From Fulvia fulva (Eukaryota; Ascomycota; Dothideomycetes; Mycosphaerellales; Mycosphaerellaceae): a stretch of 64,000 nucleotides of DNA. Where the stretch lies: positions 8,742,001 through 8,806,000 of the forward strand of contig NC_063012.1 in the NCBI RefSeq assembly GCF_020509005.1, given 5' to 3'. Shown piece by piece: positions 11,121 to 23,847 of this stretch (positions within the stretch are counted from its first letter, which is position 1; each line of letters begins with the position of its first letter). The notes under the pieces were generated by a model that was given only the letters and a program-made list of their open reading frames with translations, made no database searches and was not told the origin of the DNA. The translations under genes were made by a program, and so were the position numbers.

Positions 11121-14100
11121 AGAGAGGAAAGAAGTTAAGGATCAATACAGTATAGCTAGACCTATACGACGAGACGGGTAAGGACTACGCTTACAAACCG
11201 TTCGTTACGAATATAAATATCGGCTTGAAGAAACTCTCTTCTTCCAATCTCACTCTTATAGACACTAGCGTACTAGGCGAGTCTTTTATAGACTATAAAC
11301 TCGCGACCTCTCTTAACCTCGAACCCTAGGAACTGAAGTACCCTCGTACCCTTAAACTCTTTGACGGCACGGAGACTACTACTAGTAAGATTACTTATGT
11401 TGTACACACGTTAATCACCCTCGGAGGCAAGCGTATGTCGATCACTAGCTTCCTTACGTCCCTACCGCATTAGAAGTTTATCCTCGGCCTCCCCTAGTTT
11501 AGACGATACCGACCTATTATCGACTAGACTTCCCTTACTATCAGCTTCCCTCCAGAAGTTCCTCCGGCACCTCCGCCTTCTCCGCCGCCTTAGCGCGGTC
11601 CTAAGTATACTAAGATCTTCTAGGTGAATGCCGCTACCTTCACTACTACTACTAAGTAGCCTAAAGCTTAAGTCTTCGCCGCCTCTCTCCGCGATATCGA
11701 CATCGCCCTCGAGAAGCTCGATAAGAAGCGTACACCTACCGACCCTACTACGAAGGTCCCTCCTTAGGCACACTACATCCTCTACGTATTCGATACTAAA
11801 GCCGTAGACGAGCTGCCTCCTTATCGCCCTTACGACCACAAGATTAAGCTAGAAGAAGGTGTAGAGATACCGTTCGGACCGTTATATTCTATATCCCGAG
11901 AAGAGCTTATCGTCCTTAAGAGATACCTCGAAGAGAACCTAAAGAAGGGGTTTATTCGAGCGAGCCGTTCTAGCGCTAGCAGTCCCGTTATGTTCGTTAA
12001 GAAGCCCGGCGGTAGTCTACGCTTCTACGTAGACTACCGAGGCTTAAACGCTATTATAAAGAAGAACCGCTACCTAATACCGTTGATTTAGGAGACGCTC
12101 GAGCGCCTCTCTAAGGCCAAGTACTTTACTAAGCTCGATGTCATCGCTACGTTTAACAAGTTACGAATAGTAGAAGGACACGAGTATCTTATAGCCTTCC
12201 GTACTCGCTACGGGCTATTCGAGTCGCTCGTTATACCCTTCGGCGTTTATAACGGGCCTAGTACCTTCTAGAACTTCATTAACGACATCCTTTAGGAGTT
12301 CCTCGATCAGTTCTATACTGCCTATATCGACGACATCCTAGTCTATAGCGAGACTAAGGAGGAGCACCGCGAGTACGTCTATAAGGTCCTTTAGAAGCTC
12401 GTAGACGCCGGCTTATAGCTCGATATCGACAAGTACGAGTTTGAGAAGACCGAAGTCAAGTTCCTTAGTTTGATCATTACCGCAGACGGCATCAAGATGG
12501 ACTAAGAGAAGATCGACGCTATCGTCGAATAGGATGCTCCTACGAACGTTAAAGAGGTCTAGGGTTTCCTAGGCTTTACTAACTTCTACCGCCGCTTTAT
12601 CTACGTATTCTCGGGCGTAGTACGCCCTTTAACAAAGCTTACGCGTAAGGGTAAGAAGTTCGCCTAGACCGACGAATGCTAGGAGGCTTTTAACTTGCTT
12701 AAAGCGAAGTTTGTTAAGAACCCGCTTCTATAGCACTTCGATTTCGAACTAGAGACCCGTGTAGAGACCGACGTATCCGACGGCGTAGTAGGCGGTGTCC
12801 TACTATAACGCCGCTCGCCTAAATCCCCCTAGTTACCTGTCGCCTTCCTCTCTAAGAAGTTGACCGCTACGGAGTATAACTACGAGATCTACGATAAGGA
12901 GCTTCTCGCTATCGTCAAAGCTTTCGAAGAGTAGCGCCCCGAGCTCGAAGGCTCTACTATGCCCGTCTAAGTAAGCTCCGACTATAAGAACCTCGTCTAC
13001 TTTATGAAGAGTAAGCTACTTAATCGTCGCTAGGCCCGCTAGAGCGAGTTCCTCTCCCGGTTCAACTTCGTGATCTCGTACACGCCCGGTAAGGCCAACT
13101 CGATAGCCGACGCCCTTACCCGCCGCCCTAGTGACTCTCTAGTTGATCGAAGAGGGGGCCGGCAAATCGTAGGGTAACAAGTCATTAAAGAGCACAACCT
13201 CTCTTCCGAGCTTCGAGAGTACCTATCGAACGGCTAGCCTACGCTCGCCGCTTCCTTTGCTACTCTCGTGCTCGCTCCTACCTACCTTGACGAGAGTGAC
13301 GATGAATCCGAGCCTAAAGAATACGCCTCGGACGCTGAGGACTTAAACGACGATAAAGAGGGCTTAGTAACGACCGACGGCTCATCCGAATTAGACTTTA
13401 AGGGGTTTGATAATAAGGAGCAGCCCGAAGGCATTATAGTACGAGTACGAACAGCGTACGATACCGACATAGACGCCTAAGAGTTAGTTCAGGCCCTTAG
13501 ATCTAGCGCGAGGACATTCCCGGGCTTCTCGCTATCCGAGTACGAGCTCTAGGAAGGTGTCGTCTACTTCCGTAAGAAGCTTTACGTACCGTAGCCCGAA
13601 GGCTCTAATATCCGAGCTAAGATTCTTCAAATTATCCACGACTCCGCCTCTAGGGGTCACCTAGGCGTAGCTAAGACCCACAAGCTCCTCGCTAGGTGTT
13701 ACTAGTCGCCGTATTCCTAGAAGGACGTCCGCCGCTACGTACTAAACTGCGCTACTTACCGAAGAGCCAAAGCTAACCGCTACCGTCCCTACGGTCTCTT
13801 ATATCCTCTCCCGGCTCCTAATCGTCCGTAGAAGCACATTACTATAGACTTTATTACCGATCTTCCTCACGGTAAGACCTTTAGCGGCGTGAAAGCAAAG
13901 GCCCTTCTAGTGATCGTGGACCGTTACTCTAAGGACCGGTATATAATCCCGTACTAGAGCATGACCGTAAAGGAGACTACTCGCTTGTTCTACGAATTCG
14001 TCTGGCGCTTTTAAGGCCTCCCGGATAGCATCACCTCTAACAGAGGCACCTAGTTCATCTCGCACTTCTAGAAGCGTCTGTGTACTATCCTAGGCATCAA

Positions 14101-15060
14101 GTATAACCTCTCGACCAGTTTTTAGCTATAGACCGACGGCCAGACCGAAATTACGAACGCTATCCTCGAGCAGGTCCTTCGTTACTTCGTCGACTACTAC
14201 TAGAAGGATTGGCCTTAGCATATCCCTACGGTAGAGTTCGCTACTCGTAACTAGGACTCGGAGACTACTAGCTACTCTCCCTTCTATACTACGAGAGGTT
14301 ACTACCCTCGTATAGGTATAGAACTAGAAGAACCTCTCCCGCCTACCGAAGACGTAAACGAGCAAGCAGTAGACAAGTTCGCTACTATACTCTTACTAAT
14401 CTATAAAGAAGTTCACGACGAGATAGTGTACGTATAAGCAATCTACGAGGATCAAGCCAATCGTCGTCGCTAGCTAGCTCCCGACTACTAAGTAGGCAAT
14501 ATAGTCTACCTTAACTCTAAGAATATTAAGACGGACCGCCCCTCTAAGAAGCTGAACTAGAAGAACCTAGGTCCTTTTGAGATCACCGAGCGTATTAGTT
14601 CACACGCCTACCGTCTAGCTCTTCCTACGAACATAAAGATCCACGACGTCTTCTATCCCGTACGCCTTCGGCCGTCGGCTAAGGACCTATTCCCGAACCA
14701 AAACTAAGACATACTAGGTCCTCCCGATAAAGTAGAAGTCGACGAGCCTATTAACCTACCTTCTAACGACTATGCCGTCCGTAAGATCCGGGCAATCCGC
14801 GTAGAGCCTAACGACGTTAAAGGACTACCGCCGATTAAGTATAAAGTCGAATAGCAAGGTTACCCTAAGTAGGATACCTTATAGGAACCTATCTAACATA
14901 TTATCTTCAATCGTTAAGCAATCGAAGAATACCACGCCCGCGTAGACGGCCTAGAAGTCAATATCGGTAGGCTCTTCGAATCTAAGCTCTTCGACAGGGC
15001 TTACTAATAGTGTATCGACTATAATATTAGGCCTAGGCCTAGTACTAAAGCTGAATATCC
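11105..15060 (+). pseudogene. Gypsy D1 pol relic (protease-RT-RNase H-integrase-chromodomain)
   Basis: Lies in the -1 frame relative to gag and overlaps its end, so pol was probably made by -1 frameshifting. Visible in order: protease L-I-D-T-S at about 11255-11269 (Gly to Ser by RIP), RT with Y-I-D-D at 12323-12334, RNase H near 12770-12960, integrase HHCC at about 13630-13780, the TDGQTE region near 14130-14150, and a chromodomain-like end (IKYKVE...GYPK) at about 14830-14930. Stops are TAG or TAA in Gln or Trp positions. The C terminus may continue open almost to the polypurine tract. Confidence 0.9.
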
Positions 15061-15103
15061 TCGATATATAGAACTACTACGGCTTCGTAGGAACTTAGCT
15101 TTG

Positions 15104-15117
15104 TTCGGGGGGGCTAC
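15104..15117 (+). other. Gypsy D1 polypurine tract
   Basis: ttcgggggggctac directly before the right LTR, with seven G at 15107-15113. It is the expected plus-strand primer position, and the same run occurs in D2 at 23837-23843. Confidence 0.7.
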
Positions 15118-15560
15118 TGTTATGGTCTCCCTATAGAGTGTACAGAAGGTAGGGACAGAAGAGCCTTAGAGCGCTTAGAAGTCGTCAAGAAGTGACAGTC
15201 TAGCTTAGTATATAAGCGCCAAGAATCACATGCCCCGTAACATTTACTACGGGACCTAGCCCTCCAAATTCACCCCTCTACTAAACCTTGAAGCACGTAG
15301 AAGACTCGGAACGTAGGGTAGGTTGGAATAAGGTTTTGAGCAAAGCTACTAAGCGCGGCTTCGTACGGGTTAGCCCTATTAATACGGGGACACGTACTCG
15401 CGAGGGTCGCGTATAAATATCTAGCCTTCCCTAGGCCTCTCTTACTTTCTTCGTCTTTTGTTTTATGTAGTAATTATACTATACCCTTTTGTATCTACAC
15501 TTCGCGCCTACATTCTCGCTTTCACGCTTGCATCTTATAGGCTAGGCTCTCGCCCTAATA
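15118..15560 (+). repeat. Gypsy D1 3' LTR (443 bp)
   Basis: Starts tgttatgg and ends ctaata (RIP-altered ctaaca). Same length and the same 77-bp internal deletion as the 5' LTR. Followed by the TSD cttac at 15561-15565. Confidence 0.93.
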
Positions 15561-18195
15561 CTTACTAGTTAGCCTCCCTTAGCGGAGGAATGTATGTTCC
15601 TAGGATATTACTTAGGTCTACCTCTACCTAAGTTCCGAAGAAGTGGTCTACGAATGCTTTCGCTTTCCCTATCGGAGTGGTTTGCGTTTCCCTGTCTTAG
15701 TCCTATATTAAGGGAAACTAGGGCGGGGAGTTTCGTTCCTCGTCTAGTTTCCTAGCCTATTCTACTAGTCTCTAGATTTGTTCCGGGTGTTCTATAATCA
15801 TCCCTATAGTTGACCTCTACTCCTATGTCTTGTCTCTTCTGATCTACGCCTTCTTTGCTTTATACGCGTTGTTATAGGCTTCCTAGTTTGCTTAGGTACG
15901 TCGTTGCTCCTATCTCCTTCTTACTCTCCTTGCCTCCTTGACTTTGGCTATATACTCTAGTGTCTAGTATAGCTTCTGGTATAGCGACTATCTCTTCTTA
16001 GGTATATAGGCCTAGGCTACGCTTTATATAGCTTCTATTAGCTACTCTACTACTTGGTTAATCCCCTCTGTTATATAAATGTTGTCTATGTTCACCTATT
16101 CTAGTTCGCCTTCTAGCCGCTACTATACTAGTATCTACTCGGCCTAGTTCTAGTAGAGCCTTCTCTTAGGTTCCCTCTCCTCCTTAACTATAAGTTAGAT
16201 GTCGGTTTGGATTAGATAGTTGTCTAATAAGGACTCTAGTTAGTCATTGACTATATAGCTTTCTACCCGTCGTATTAAGGCGTAGGACATAAAGTATAGG
16301 TCTAGCGTGCTAGAACTGTTGTTTCTAGCCTAAGTTTCTGTTTCCTTTAGCGTAATCAAGTCTATTTAGGCTGTTTCTATCTGACTAATGAGCCTCCCTA
16401 CTAAGAAGTAGTATACTAGGGTGAAGTCCGATCCCTACTTTAGGTAGTAGAGGTTGAAATCTCCTATAACGATATTGTGGTTTTGTTAGTCTATTGCTTC
16501 CGGGAGCCTTCCTAGCGTGTATAGTTGTGTGCTGCTTCTAGACTCTAGAGGTAGGTTATATACGCTATAGATCAGGATCTAGCCTTAAGTTGTTTTAAGC
16601 TGTACTATAGTAATATCCCTATCGGTTCTCGGCCAGGCCTACTAGTCCTCTGCTAGTACCTTCTTACTAACATAGATACAAGTTCGTAGGACTCCCTCGG
16701 TTCTGTTTATTACTACGTAGTATCTCGGGTCTCGTATAGTTAATAGAATCCTAGAGTATAGGTTGATCTATAGTTCCTATATTACTATAATGTAGTGTTC
16801 CTCCGGGTCTAAGGCTTATAGAAAGCTCCTTTAGACCTTGTCTTTGCTTCTGTTTATATTATACTGAATGATTAATAGTCTATTAGTGTGAGGCATTAGG
16901 ACATGTTTATGTCTAGGTCCGTTTAGTCTTGCTGTTAGTCTTGCTATTAGTTTTCCCGTCCCTCCTCCTGTTCTTCCCTTTAGGGTTAGCTCCCTATTAT
17001 TTGGTTAATTCTTATTTGTCTATTGCTCTACGCTACCTTATATAAGAACGTTAGTCTCCCTATTGCTAGTACTATTTGTAGCTCCTCTTATAGCCGGAGT
17101 CTCTTATTCGGGTAGGTGGTTCTCTCTAGTTGTTTCTATTTACCTACTAGGAACCTAGTTAGTGTTGTTACCCTTGCTTCCCGCGCTCTCTACTAGGCTA
17201 ATAGTCTAACTAGGCATTGGTTTAACTATACCGGGTGTTTTCTCCTATATACTACGCATCTTATATCCTCCTTCCGTTTTTGGTACTCTTAGGTCGCGTG
17301 ATTACTAGCACAGTATAAGTAGACTAGTGTAGCTTTGCTATACTTTAGGGCAATATGTCCGTACTGTTAATAGTTAAAACATTGAAGGATTCTATAGTTG
17401 CTCTAATAGATTTCTATATCTAGCCTCTTAAAGTCCTAGTACAACCCTTAGTCTAAGACCTTGTTCGCTTGCTCTAGTATTATAACCTATAAGATTAGCG
17501 AGGAGGCCCTCTTACCCTCCTCTATCTTCTTCTTAACCTACGCTGTCTTTATGATCTATAGTCCTAGTGCTGTTACCTAGTTTTGCCTCTAGAGGTTTAG
17601 TGTATCCCTTTATATATTAAAGGTTCGTAGGACCCTATACGTAATTACTATATACTGTTGATAGGAGACTTTCGCTGTGCTCCCGATCTTTAGTGTCTAC
17701 TCCTTGTTTATTTCGAGGGCCTTCTTGTCCTATACGTATACTATAAACAGCTTGACCCCTTTGTTATCTGCCCTTGCCCCTACTATTCCCTTTACTCTAA
17801 TCTTCTCGACTATCTCCCTCCCGGTCATCTTTCCTATCTCTTCCTTCTCTTTCTGGTCCGTAATATAGACTCGTAGTACTGTGCTTTAAGGGGGGGTAGG
17901 TTGGCTCGCGATTGTTGCCTAGGTCGTTAGGCCCTAGGTCTGTCTCGGGTCTCTTTAAGGGTTGTTTCTTACGTTTCGTGTTGCTGCCTCGATTGCTATG
18001 TTGATCGTAGTGCTTGTTTGTCGTTTGAGCGCCTTTAGTCCCCCGAGCAGTTCGCTTATTACTCCTTTTAGTGCTCTCTCCGGAAACCTCCCTTCTTCTA
18101 CCGCTACTATCTCTTCCGCCTTCTTACAGAGCGTCCTCCACTCGTCTCCCCCTTACTCTCGGTCGTCTACTACCGTCGTCGTCGTCATTTTTCTA
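15561..18195 (-). mobile_element. LINE-2, 5' half (RIP-damaged)
   Basis: Continues LINE-2 after Gypsy D1. It covers the endonuclease half of ORF2 (ATG at 16894-16896, TAATG overlap with ORF1 kept) and ORF1, whose ATG is at 18186-18188. The 5' end is only a few bases upstream of the ORF1 ATG, shorter than in LINE-1, so it may be slightly 5'-truncated. Confidence 0.88.
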
Positions 18196-18226
18196 ACTAC
18201 TAGATATATACTAAATACGCTAATAT
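18196..18226. other. Junction between LINE-2 5' end and truncated Gypsy D2 LTR
   Basis: About 31 bp of AT-rich sequence matching neither neighbour. LINE-2 has Copia-A on one side and this sequence plus a broken LTR on the other, so some rearrangement or deletion probably happened here. Confidence 0.4.
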
Positions 18227-18596
18227 TAGCTTAGTATATTAGCGCTAAGAATTATATACCCCGTAACATTTACTACGGGACCCTAGAAGAAGCACGTAGA
18301 AGACTCGGAACGTAGGGTAGGTTGGAATAAGGTTTTGAGTAAAGCTACTAAGCGCGGCTTCGTACGGGCTAGCCCTATTAATACGGGGACACGTACTCGC
18401 GAGGGTCTAGCCCTATTAATACGGGGACACGTACTCGCGAGGGTTGCGTATAAGTATCCGGCCTTCCCTAGGCCTCTCTTACTTTCTTCGTCTTTCGTTA
18501 TATATAGCAATTATACTATACCCTTTGTATCTATACTTCGTACCTATATTCTCGCTTTTATTCTTATATCTTATAGGCTAGGCTCTCGCCCTAATA
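18227..18596 (+). repeat. Gypsy D2 5' LTR, truncated, with a 38-bp tandem duplication
   Basis: Homology to the D LTR begins at agcttagta, so the first part of the LTR is missing. It carries the D2-type 104-bp internal deletion (gggaccctagaagaag). A 38-bp unit beginning ctagccctattaatac occurs twice in tandem at 18369-18406 and 18407-18444; the right LTR of the same element has it once. The LTR ends at 18596. Confidence 0.88.
18490..18498 (+). promoter_or_regulatory. Gypsy D2 predicted RNA 5' end / primer segment
   Basis: gtctttcgt is exactly complementary to acgaaagac at 18599-18607, which starts 2 nt after the LTR. The D1 pair differs at the same position on both sides, a compensatory change that supports self-priming. 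Confidence 0.6.
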
Positions 18597-18638
18597 TTAC
18601 GAAAGACTAATAAACTATTAACTACTCGAGTCATCCTT

Positions 18639-19850
18639 ATAGGTGACTACGCTACCGATAAAGGTATTAACCTTGATAACTAAGACACCCTATTCTACTT
18701 TAGTAAGTAGGCTAATATCCCCTTCTCGAACGCCGCTACCTTCGGTACCTAGGTAAACGCTAACCCCGACACCGCCTACGCTCTTATTAACCGTACCGTC
18801 TCCTCTTTCCGCGAGACCGCCTAGTAGGTCGAGTAAGTAAACAACTAAGCAATATACCTTTAAGGTATTATAAACACCTTCTAGAACCTCGTACCGTACG
18901 CCGACGATAACCGCCGCTAGTACTTCTCTAAGAAGGTTAATAACCTAGACGAGTTTGACGGTAATAAGAGTAAGTTCGAGGCATTTAAGACACAGCTCAC
19001 TATTAAGCTATTAGCTAATGCCGACCACTTTCCGTAAGAGAAGGACAAGGTTACGTACGTCTTCTCCCTCGTTCGGGGAGACGCCGCGGCTTAGGTATAG
19101 TACTATATCGATAACGCTACGTAGACTATCGGCTACCGGGACGTCCTTACCTTAATATAGGACCTCCGTACTACCTTTAGTAATCTAGACCGTAGAGCTA
19201 CCGTCTAGAACGCTATCTATAACCTCCTCTAGAAGAATAAGAGCTTCGCCGAGTACCTCGCGGCCTTTAACCGTAATATCGGGTTTACCGGCTATAACGA
19301 AGAGACTAAGAAGAGCACTCTCCGCCGTAGCTTATTAGTAGAGCTTCTTCGAGCCCTCGAGGACAAGGACGTTAGTACTATAAGCTTCCGTAAGCTCGTC
19401 GAGACCTACTAGCGCCTCGACTCTAATATAAAATATACCGCCTCTCTCCTCGCTTCCCGTTCTTAAGGTCGTTAGCCTCGTAGTCCCGGAAGCTACTTTA
19501 CTACTCTACTAGGCGCCGCCGCTCCTACGGCTCTCCCTCCCGTCTCTATAGGTAATGCTATAGATCTTAGCGCTAGTACCGCCGTCCCTCGAGTCTAGGG
19601 CCTCGTTAACGGTAAGCTTACTCCCGAAGAGAAGCTTCGCCGTCGCTAGGCCGGACTCTATACCTACTACGGCGGTCTAGGCTATATCGTAGTTAACTAT
19701 CCGTAGCTCGTAGCCCGTAACGCCCGTAACCCGGTTCGCGGCGCTATCGGCGCTATCGAGCCTACTCCTACTACTCCCGCTAAGTAGGAAAAAGCCTAGG
19801 TCTTCCTTATCGACGCGATAAAGACTAAGAATAACGTTTACCGAAAGTAA
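18639..19850 (+). pseudogene. Gypsy D2 gag relic
   Basis: Same 403-codon frame as D1 gag, with ATA in place of the ATG and TAA at the end (19848-19850) where D1 has TGA. Numerous CAG/CAA to TAG/TAA stops. The zinc-knuckle remnant is at about 19667-19711. Confidence 0.87.
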
Positions 19851-22800
19851 AGAGAGGAAAGAAGTTAAGGATTAATATAGTATAGCTAGACCTATACGAC
19901 GAGACGGGTAAGGACTACGCTTATAAACCGCTCGTTACGAATATAAATATCGGCTCAAAGAAACTCTCTTCTTCTAATCTTACTCTTATAGACACTAGCG
20001 TACTAGGCGAGTCTTTTATAGACTATAAACTCGCGACCTCTCTTAACCTCGAACCCTAGGAACTGAAGTACCCTCGTACCCTTAAACTCTTTGACGGCAC
20101 GGAGACTACTACTAGTAAGATTACTTATGTTGTACACACGTTAATCACCCTCGGAGGCAAGCGTATGTCGATCACTAGCTTCCTTACGTCCCTACCGCAT
20201 TAGAAGTTTATCCTCGGCCTCTACTAGTTTAGACGATACTAACCTATTATCGACTAGACTTCCCTTACTATTAGTTTCCCTCTAGAAGCTCCTCCGGCGC
20301 CTCCGCCTTCTCCGCCGCCTAAGCGCGGTTCTAAGTATACTAAGATCTTCTAGGTAAACGTCGCTACCTTTACTACTACTACTAAGTAGCCTAAAGCTTA
20401 AGTCTTCGCCGCCTCCCTCCACGATATCGACATCGCCCTCGAGAAGCTCGATAAGAAGCGTATACCTACCGACCCTACTACGAAGGTCCCTCCTTAGGTA
20501 TACTACATCCTCTACGTATTCGATACTAAAACCGTAGACGAGCCACCTCCTTATCGCCCTTACGACTATAAGATTAAGCTAGAAGAAGGTGTAGAGGTAC
20601 CGTTCGGACCGCTATATTCTATATCCCGAGAAGAGCTTATCGTCCTTAAGAGATACCTCGAAGAAAACCTAAAGAAGGGGTTTATTCGAGCGAGCCGTTC
20701 TAGCGCTAGTAGTCCCGTTATGTTCGTTAAGAAGCCCGGCGGTAGCCTACGCTTCTATATAGACTACCGAGGCTTAAACGCTATTATAAAGAAGAACCGC
20801 TACCTAATACCGTTAATTTAGGAGACGCTCGAACGCCTCTCTAAGGCTAAGTACTTCACTAAGCTCGATATTATCGCTACGTTTAACAAGTTACGAATAG
20901 TAGAAGGACACGAGTATCTTATAGCCTTCCGTACTCGCTACGGGCTATTCGAGTCGCTCGTTATACCCTTCGGCGTTTATAACGGGCCTAGTACCTTCTA
21001 GAACTTCATTAACGACATCCTTTAGGAGTTCCTCGATCAGTTCTATACTGCCTATATCGACGACATCCTAGTCTATAGCGAGACTAAGGAGGAGCACCGC
21101 GAGTACGTCTATAAGGTCCTTTAGAAGCTCGTAGACGCCGGCTTATAGCTCGATATCGACAAGTACGAGTTTGAGAAGACCGAAGTCAAGTTCCTTAGTT
21201 TAATTATTACCGTAGACGGTATTAAGATAGACTAAGAGAAGATCGACGCTATCGTCGAATAGGATGCTCCTACGAACGTTAAGGAGGTCTAGGGTTTTCT
21301 AGGCTTTACTAACTTCTACCGCCGCTTTATCTACGTATTCTCGGGCGTAGTACGCCCTTTAACGAAGCTTACGCGTAAGGGTAAGAAGTTTGCCTAGACT
21401 AACGAGTACTAGAAAGCTTTTGACTTACTTAAAGCGAAGTTTATTAAGAACCCGCTTCTATAGTACTTCGATTTCGAACTAGAGACCCGTATAGAGACTA
21501 ACGTATCCGACGGCGTAGTAGGCGGTATCCTACTATAACGCCGCTCGCCTAAATCTCCCTAGCTAACTGTCGCCTTCCTCTCTAAGAAGATGACCGCTAC
21601 GGAGTATAAGTACGAGATCTACGATAAGGAGCTTCTCGCTATCGTTAAAGCTTTTAAAGAGTAGCGCCCCGAGCTCGAAGGCTCTACTATACCCGTCTAA
21701 GTAAGCTCCGACTATAAGAACCTCGTCTACTTTATAAAGAGCAAGCTACTTAATCGTCGCTAGGCCCGCTAGAGCTAGTTCCTCTCCCGGTTCAACTTTA
21801 TAATCTCGTATACGCCCGGTAAGGCTAACTCGATAGCCGACGCCCTTACCCGCCGCCCTAGCGACTCTCTAGTTAATCGAAGAGGGGGCTAGTAAATCGT
21901 AGAGCAATAAGTTATTAAAGAGTATAACCTCTCTTCCGAGCTTCGAGAGTACCTATCGAACGGCTAGCCTACGCTCGCCGCTTCCTTTACTACTCTCGTA
22001 CTCGCTCCTACCTACCTTAACGAGAGTAATAATAACTCCGAGCCTAAAGAATACGCCTCGGACGCTAAGGACTTGAACGACGATAAAGAGGGCTTAATAA
22101 CGACCGACGGCTTATCCGAATTAGACTTTAAGGGGTTTAATAATAAGGAGTAACCTAAGGGCATTATAGTACGAGTACGAATAGCGTACGATACTAACCT
22201 AGACGCCTAAGAGTTAGTTCAAGCCCTTAAATCTAGCGCGAGGACATTCCCGGGCTTCTTACTATCCGAGTACGAGCTCTAGGAAGGTGTCGTCTACTTC
22301 CGTAAGAAGCTTTACGTACCGTAGCCTAAAGGCTCTAATATCGGAGCTAAGATTCTTCAAATTGTCTACGACTCCGCCTCTAGGGGTCACCTAGGCGTAG
22401 CTAAGACCTATAAGCTCCTCGCTAGGTATTACTAGTAGCCGTATTCCTAGAAGGACGTCCGCCGCTACGTACTAAACTACGCTACTTACCGAAGAGCTAA
22501 AGCTAACCGCTACCGCCCCTACGGTCTCTTATACCCTCTCCTAGCTCCTAATCGTCCGTAGAAGTATATTACTATAGACTTTATTACCGATCTTCCTTAC
22601 GGTAAGACCTTTAGCGGCGTAAAGGTAAAGGCCCTTCTAGTAATCGTAGACCGTTACTCTAAGGACCGGTATATAATCCCGTACTAGAGTATAACCGTAA
22701 AGGAGACTACTCGCTTATTCTACGAATTCGTCTAGCGCTTTTAAGGCCTCCCGGATAGCATTACCTCTAATAGAGGCTCCTAGTTCATCTCGTACTTCTA

Positions 22801-23790
22801 GAAGCGTCTATATACTATCCTAGGTATTAAGTATAACCTCTCGACTAGTTTTTAGCTACAGACCGACGGCTAGACCGAAATGACGAACGCTATCCTCGAA
22901 TAGGTCCTTTGTTACTTCGTCGACTACTACTAGAAGGATTGGCCTTAGTATATCCCTACGGTAGAGTTCGCTACTCGTAACTAGGACTCGGAGACTACTA
23001 GCTACTCTCCCTTCTATACTACGAGAGGTTACTACCCTCGTATAGGTATAGAACTAGAAGAGCCTCTCCCGCCTACCGAAGACGTAAACGAGTAAGTAGT
23101 AGACGAGTTCGCTACTATACTCTTATAGATCTATAAAGAAGTCTACGACGAGATAGTATACGTATAGGCAATCTATAAGGATCAAGCTAATCGTCGTCGC
23201 TAGCTAGCTCCCGACTACTAAGTAGGCGATATAGTCTACCTTAACTCTAAGAACATTAAGACGGACCGCCCCTCTAAGAAGCTGAACTAGAAGAACCTAG
23301 GTCCTTTTGAGATCACCGAGCGTATTAGTTCACACGCCTACCGTCTAGCTCTTCCTACGAACATAAAGATCCACGACGTCTTCTATCCCGTACGCCTTCG
23401 GCCGTCGGCTAAGGACCTATTCCCGAACCAAAACTAAGATATACTAGGTCCTCCCGATGAAGTAGAAGTCGACGAGCCTATTAACCTACCTTCTAACGAC
23501 TATGCCGTCCGTAAGATCCGGGCAATCCGCGTAGAGCCTAACGACGTTAAAGGACTACCGCCGATCAAGTATAAAGTCGAATAGTAAGGTTGCCCTAAGT
23601 AGGATACCTTATAGGAACCTATCCAACATATCATCTTCAATCGTCAAGCAATCGAAGAATACCACGCCCGCGCAGACGGCCTAGAAGTCAATATCGGTAG
23701 GCTCTTCGAATCTAAGCTCTTCGACAGGGCTTACTAATAGTATATCGACTATAATATTAGGCCTAGGCCTAGTACTAAAGCTAAACATCC
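19835..23790 (+). pseudogene. Gypsy D2 pol relic
   Basis: Collinear with D1 pol and in the -1 frame to gag. RT Y-I-D-D survives at 21053-21064. The protease, RNase H, integrase and chromodomain regions follow the D1 order. It is more degraded than D1 in the RNase H and integrase parts (about 21360-23230), and nearly identical to D1 at about 20881-21190 and 23240-23580. Confidence 0.88.
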
Positions 23791-23847
23791 TCGATATATA
23801 GAACTACTACGGCTTTATAGGAACTTAGCTTTGTTCGGGGGGGCTAC

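Larger units (their letters stand above)
9424..15560 (+). mobile_element. Gypsy D1: complete LTR chromovirus, RIP-damaged
   Basis: 6137 bp with two 443-bp LTRs, a 5-bp TSD, a self-complementary primer site after the left LTR, gag, pol in the -1 frame, and a purine tract with seven G before the right LTR. Pol reads protease, RT, RNase H, integrase and a C-terminal chromodomain-like segment, which places it among the Ty3/Gypsy chromoviruses. All disabling changes are of RIP type. It inserted into LINE-2 and is a paralogue of D2; parts of the two copies are identical and others differ at many RIP sites. Confidence 0.95.

Noticed and set aside
11462..11839. Minus-strand ORF of 125 codons
   Set aside because: Shadow of the RIP'd Gypsy D1 pol on the plus strand; low-complexity Arg/Leu content and no counterpart kept in D2.
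13268..13480. Plus-strand open stretch of 70 codons (acidic)
   Set aside because: It is a piece of the D1 pol frame between RNase H and integrase that happens to lack RIP stops, not a separate gene.
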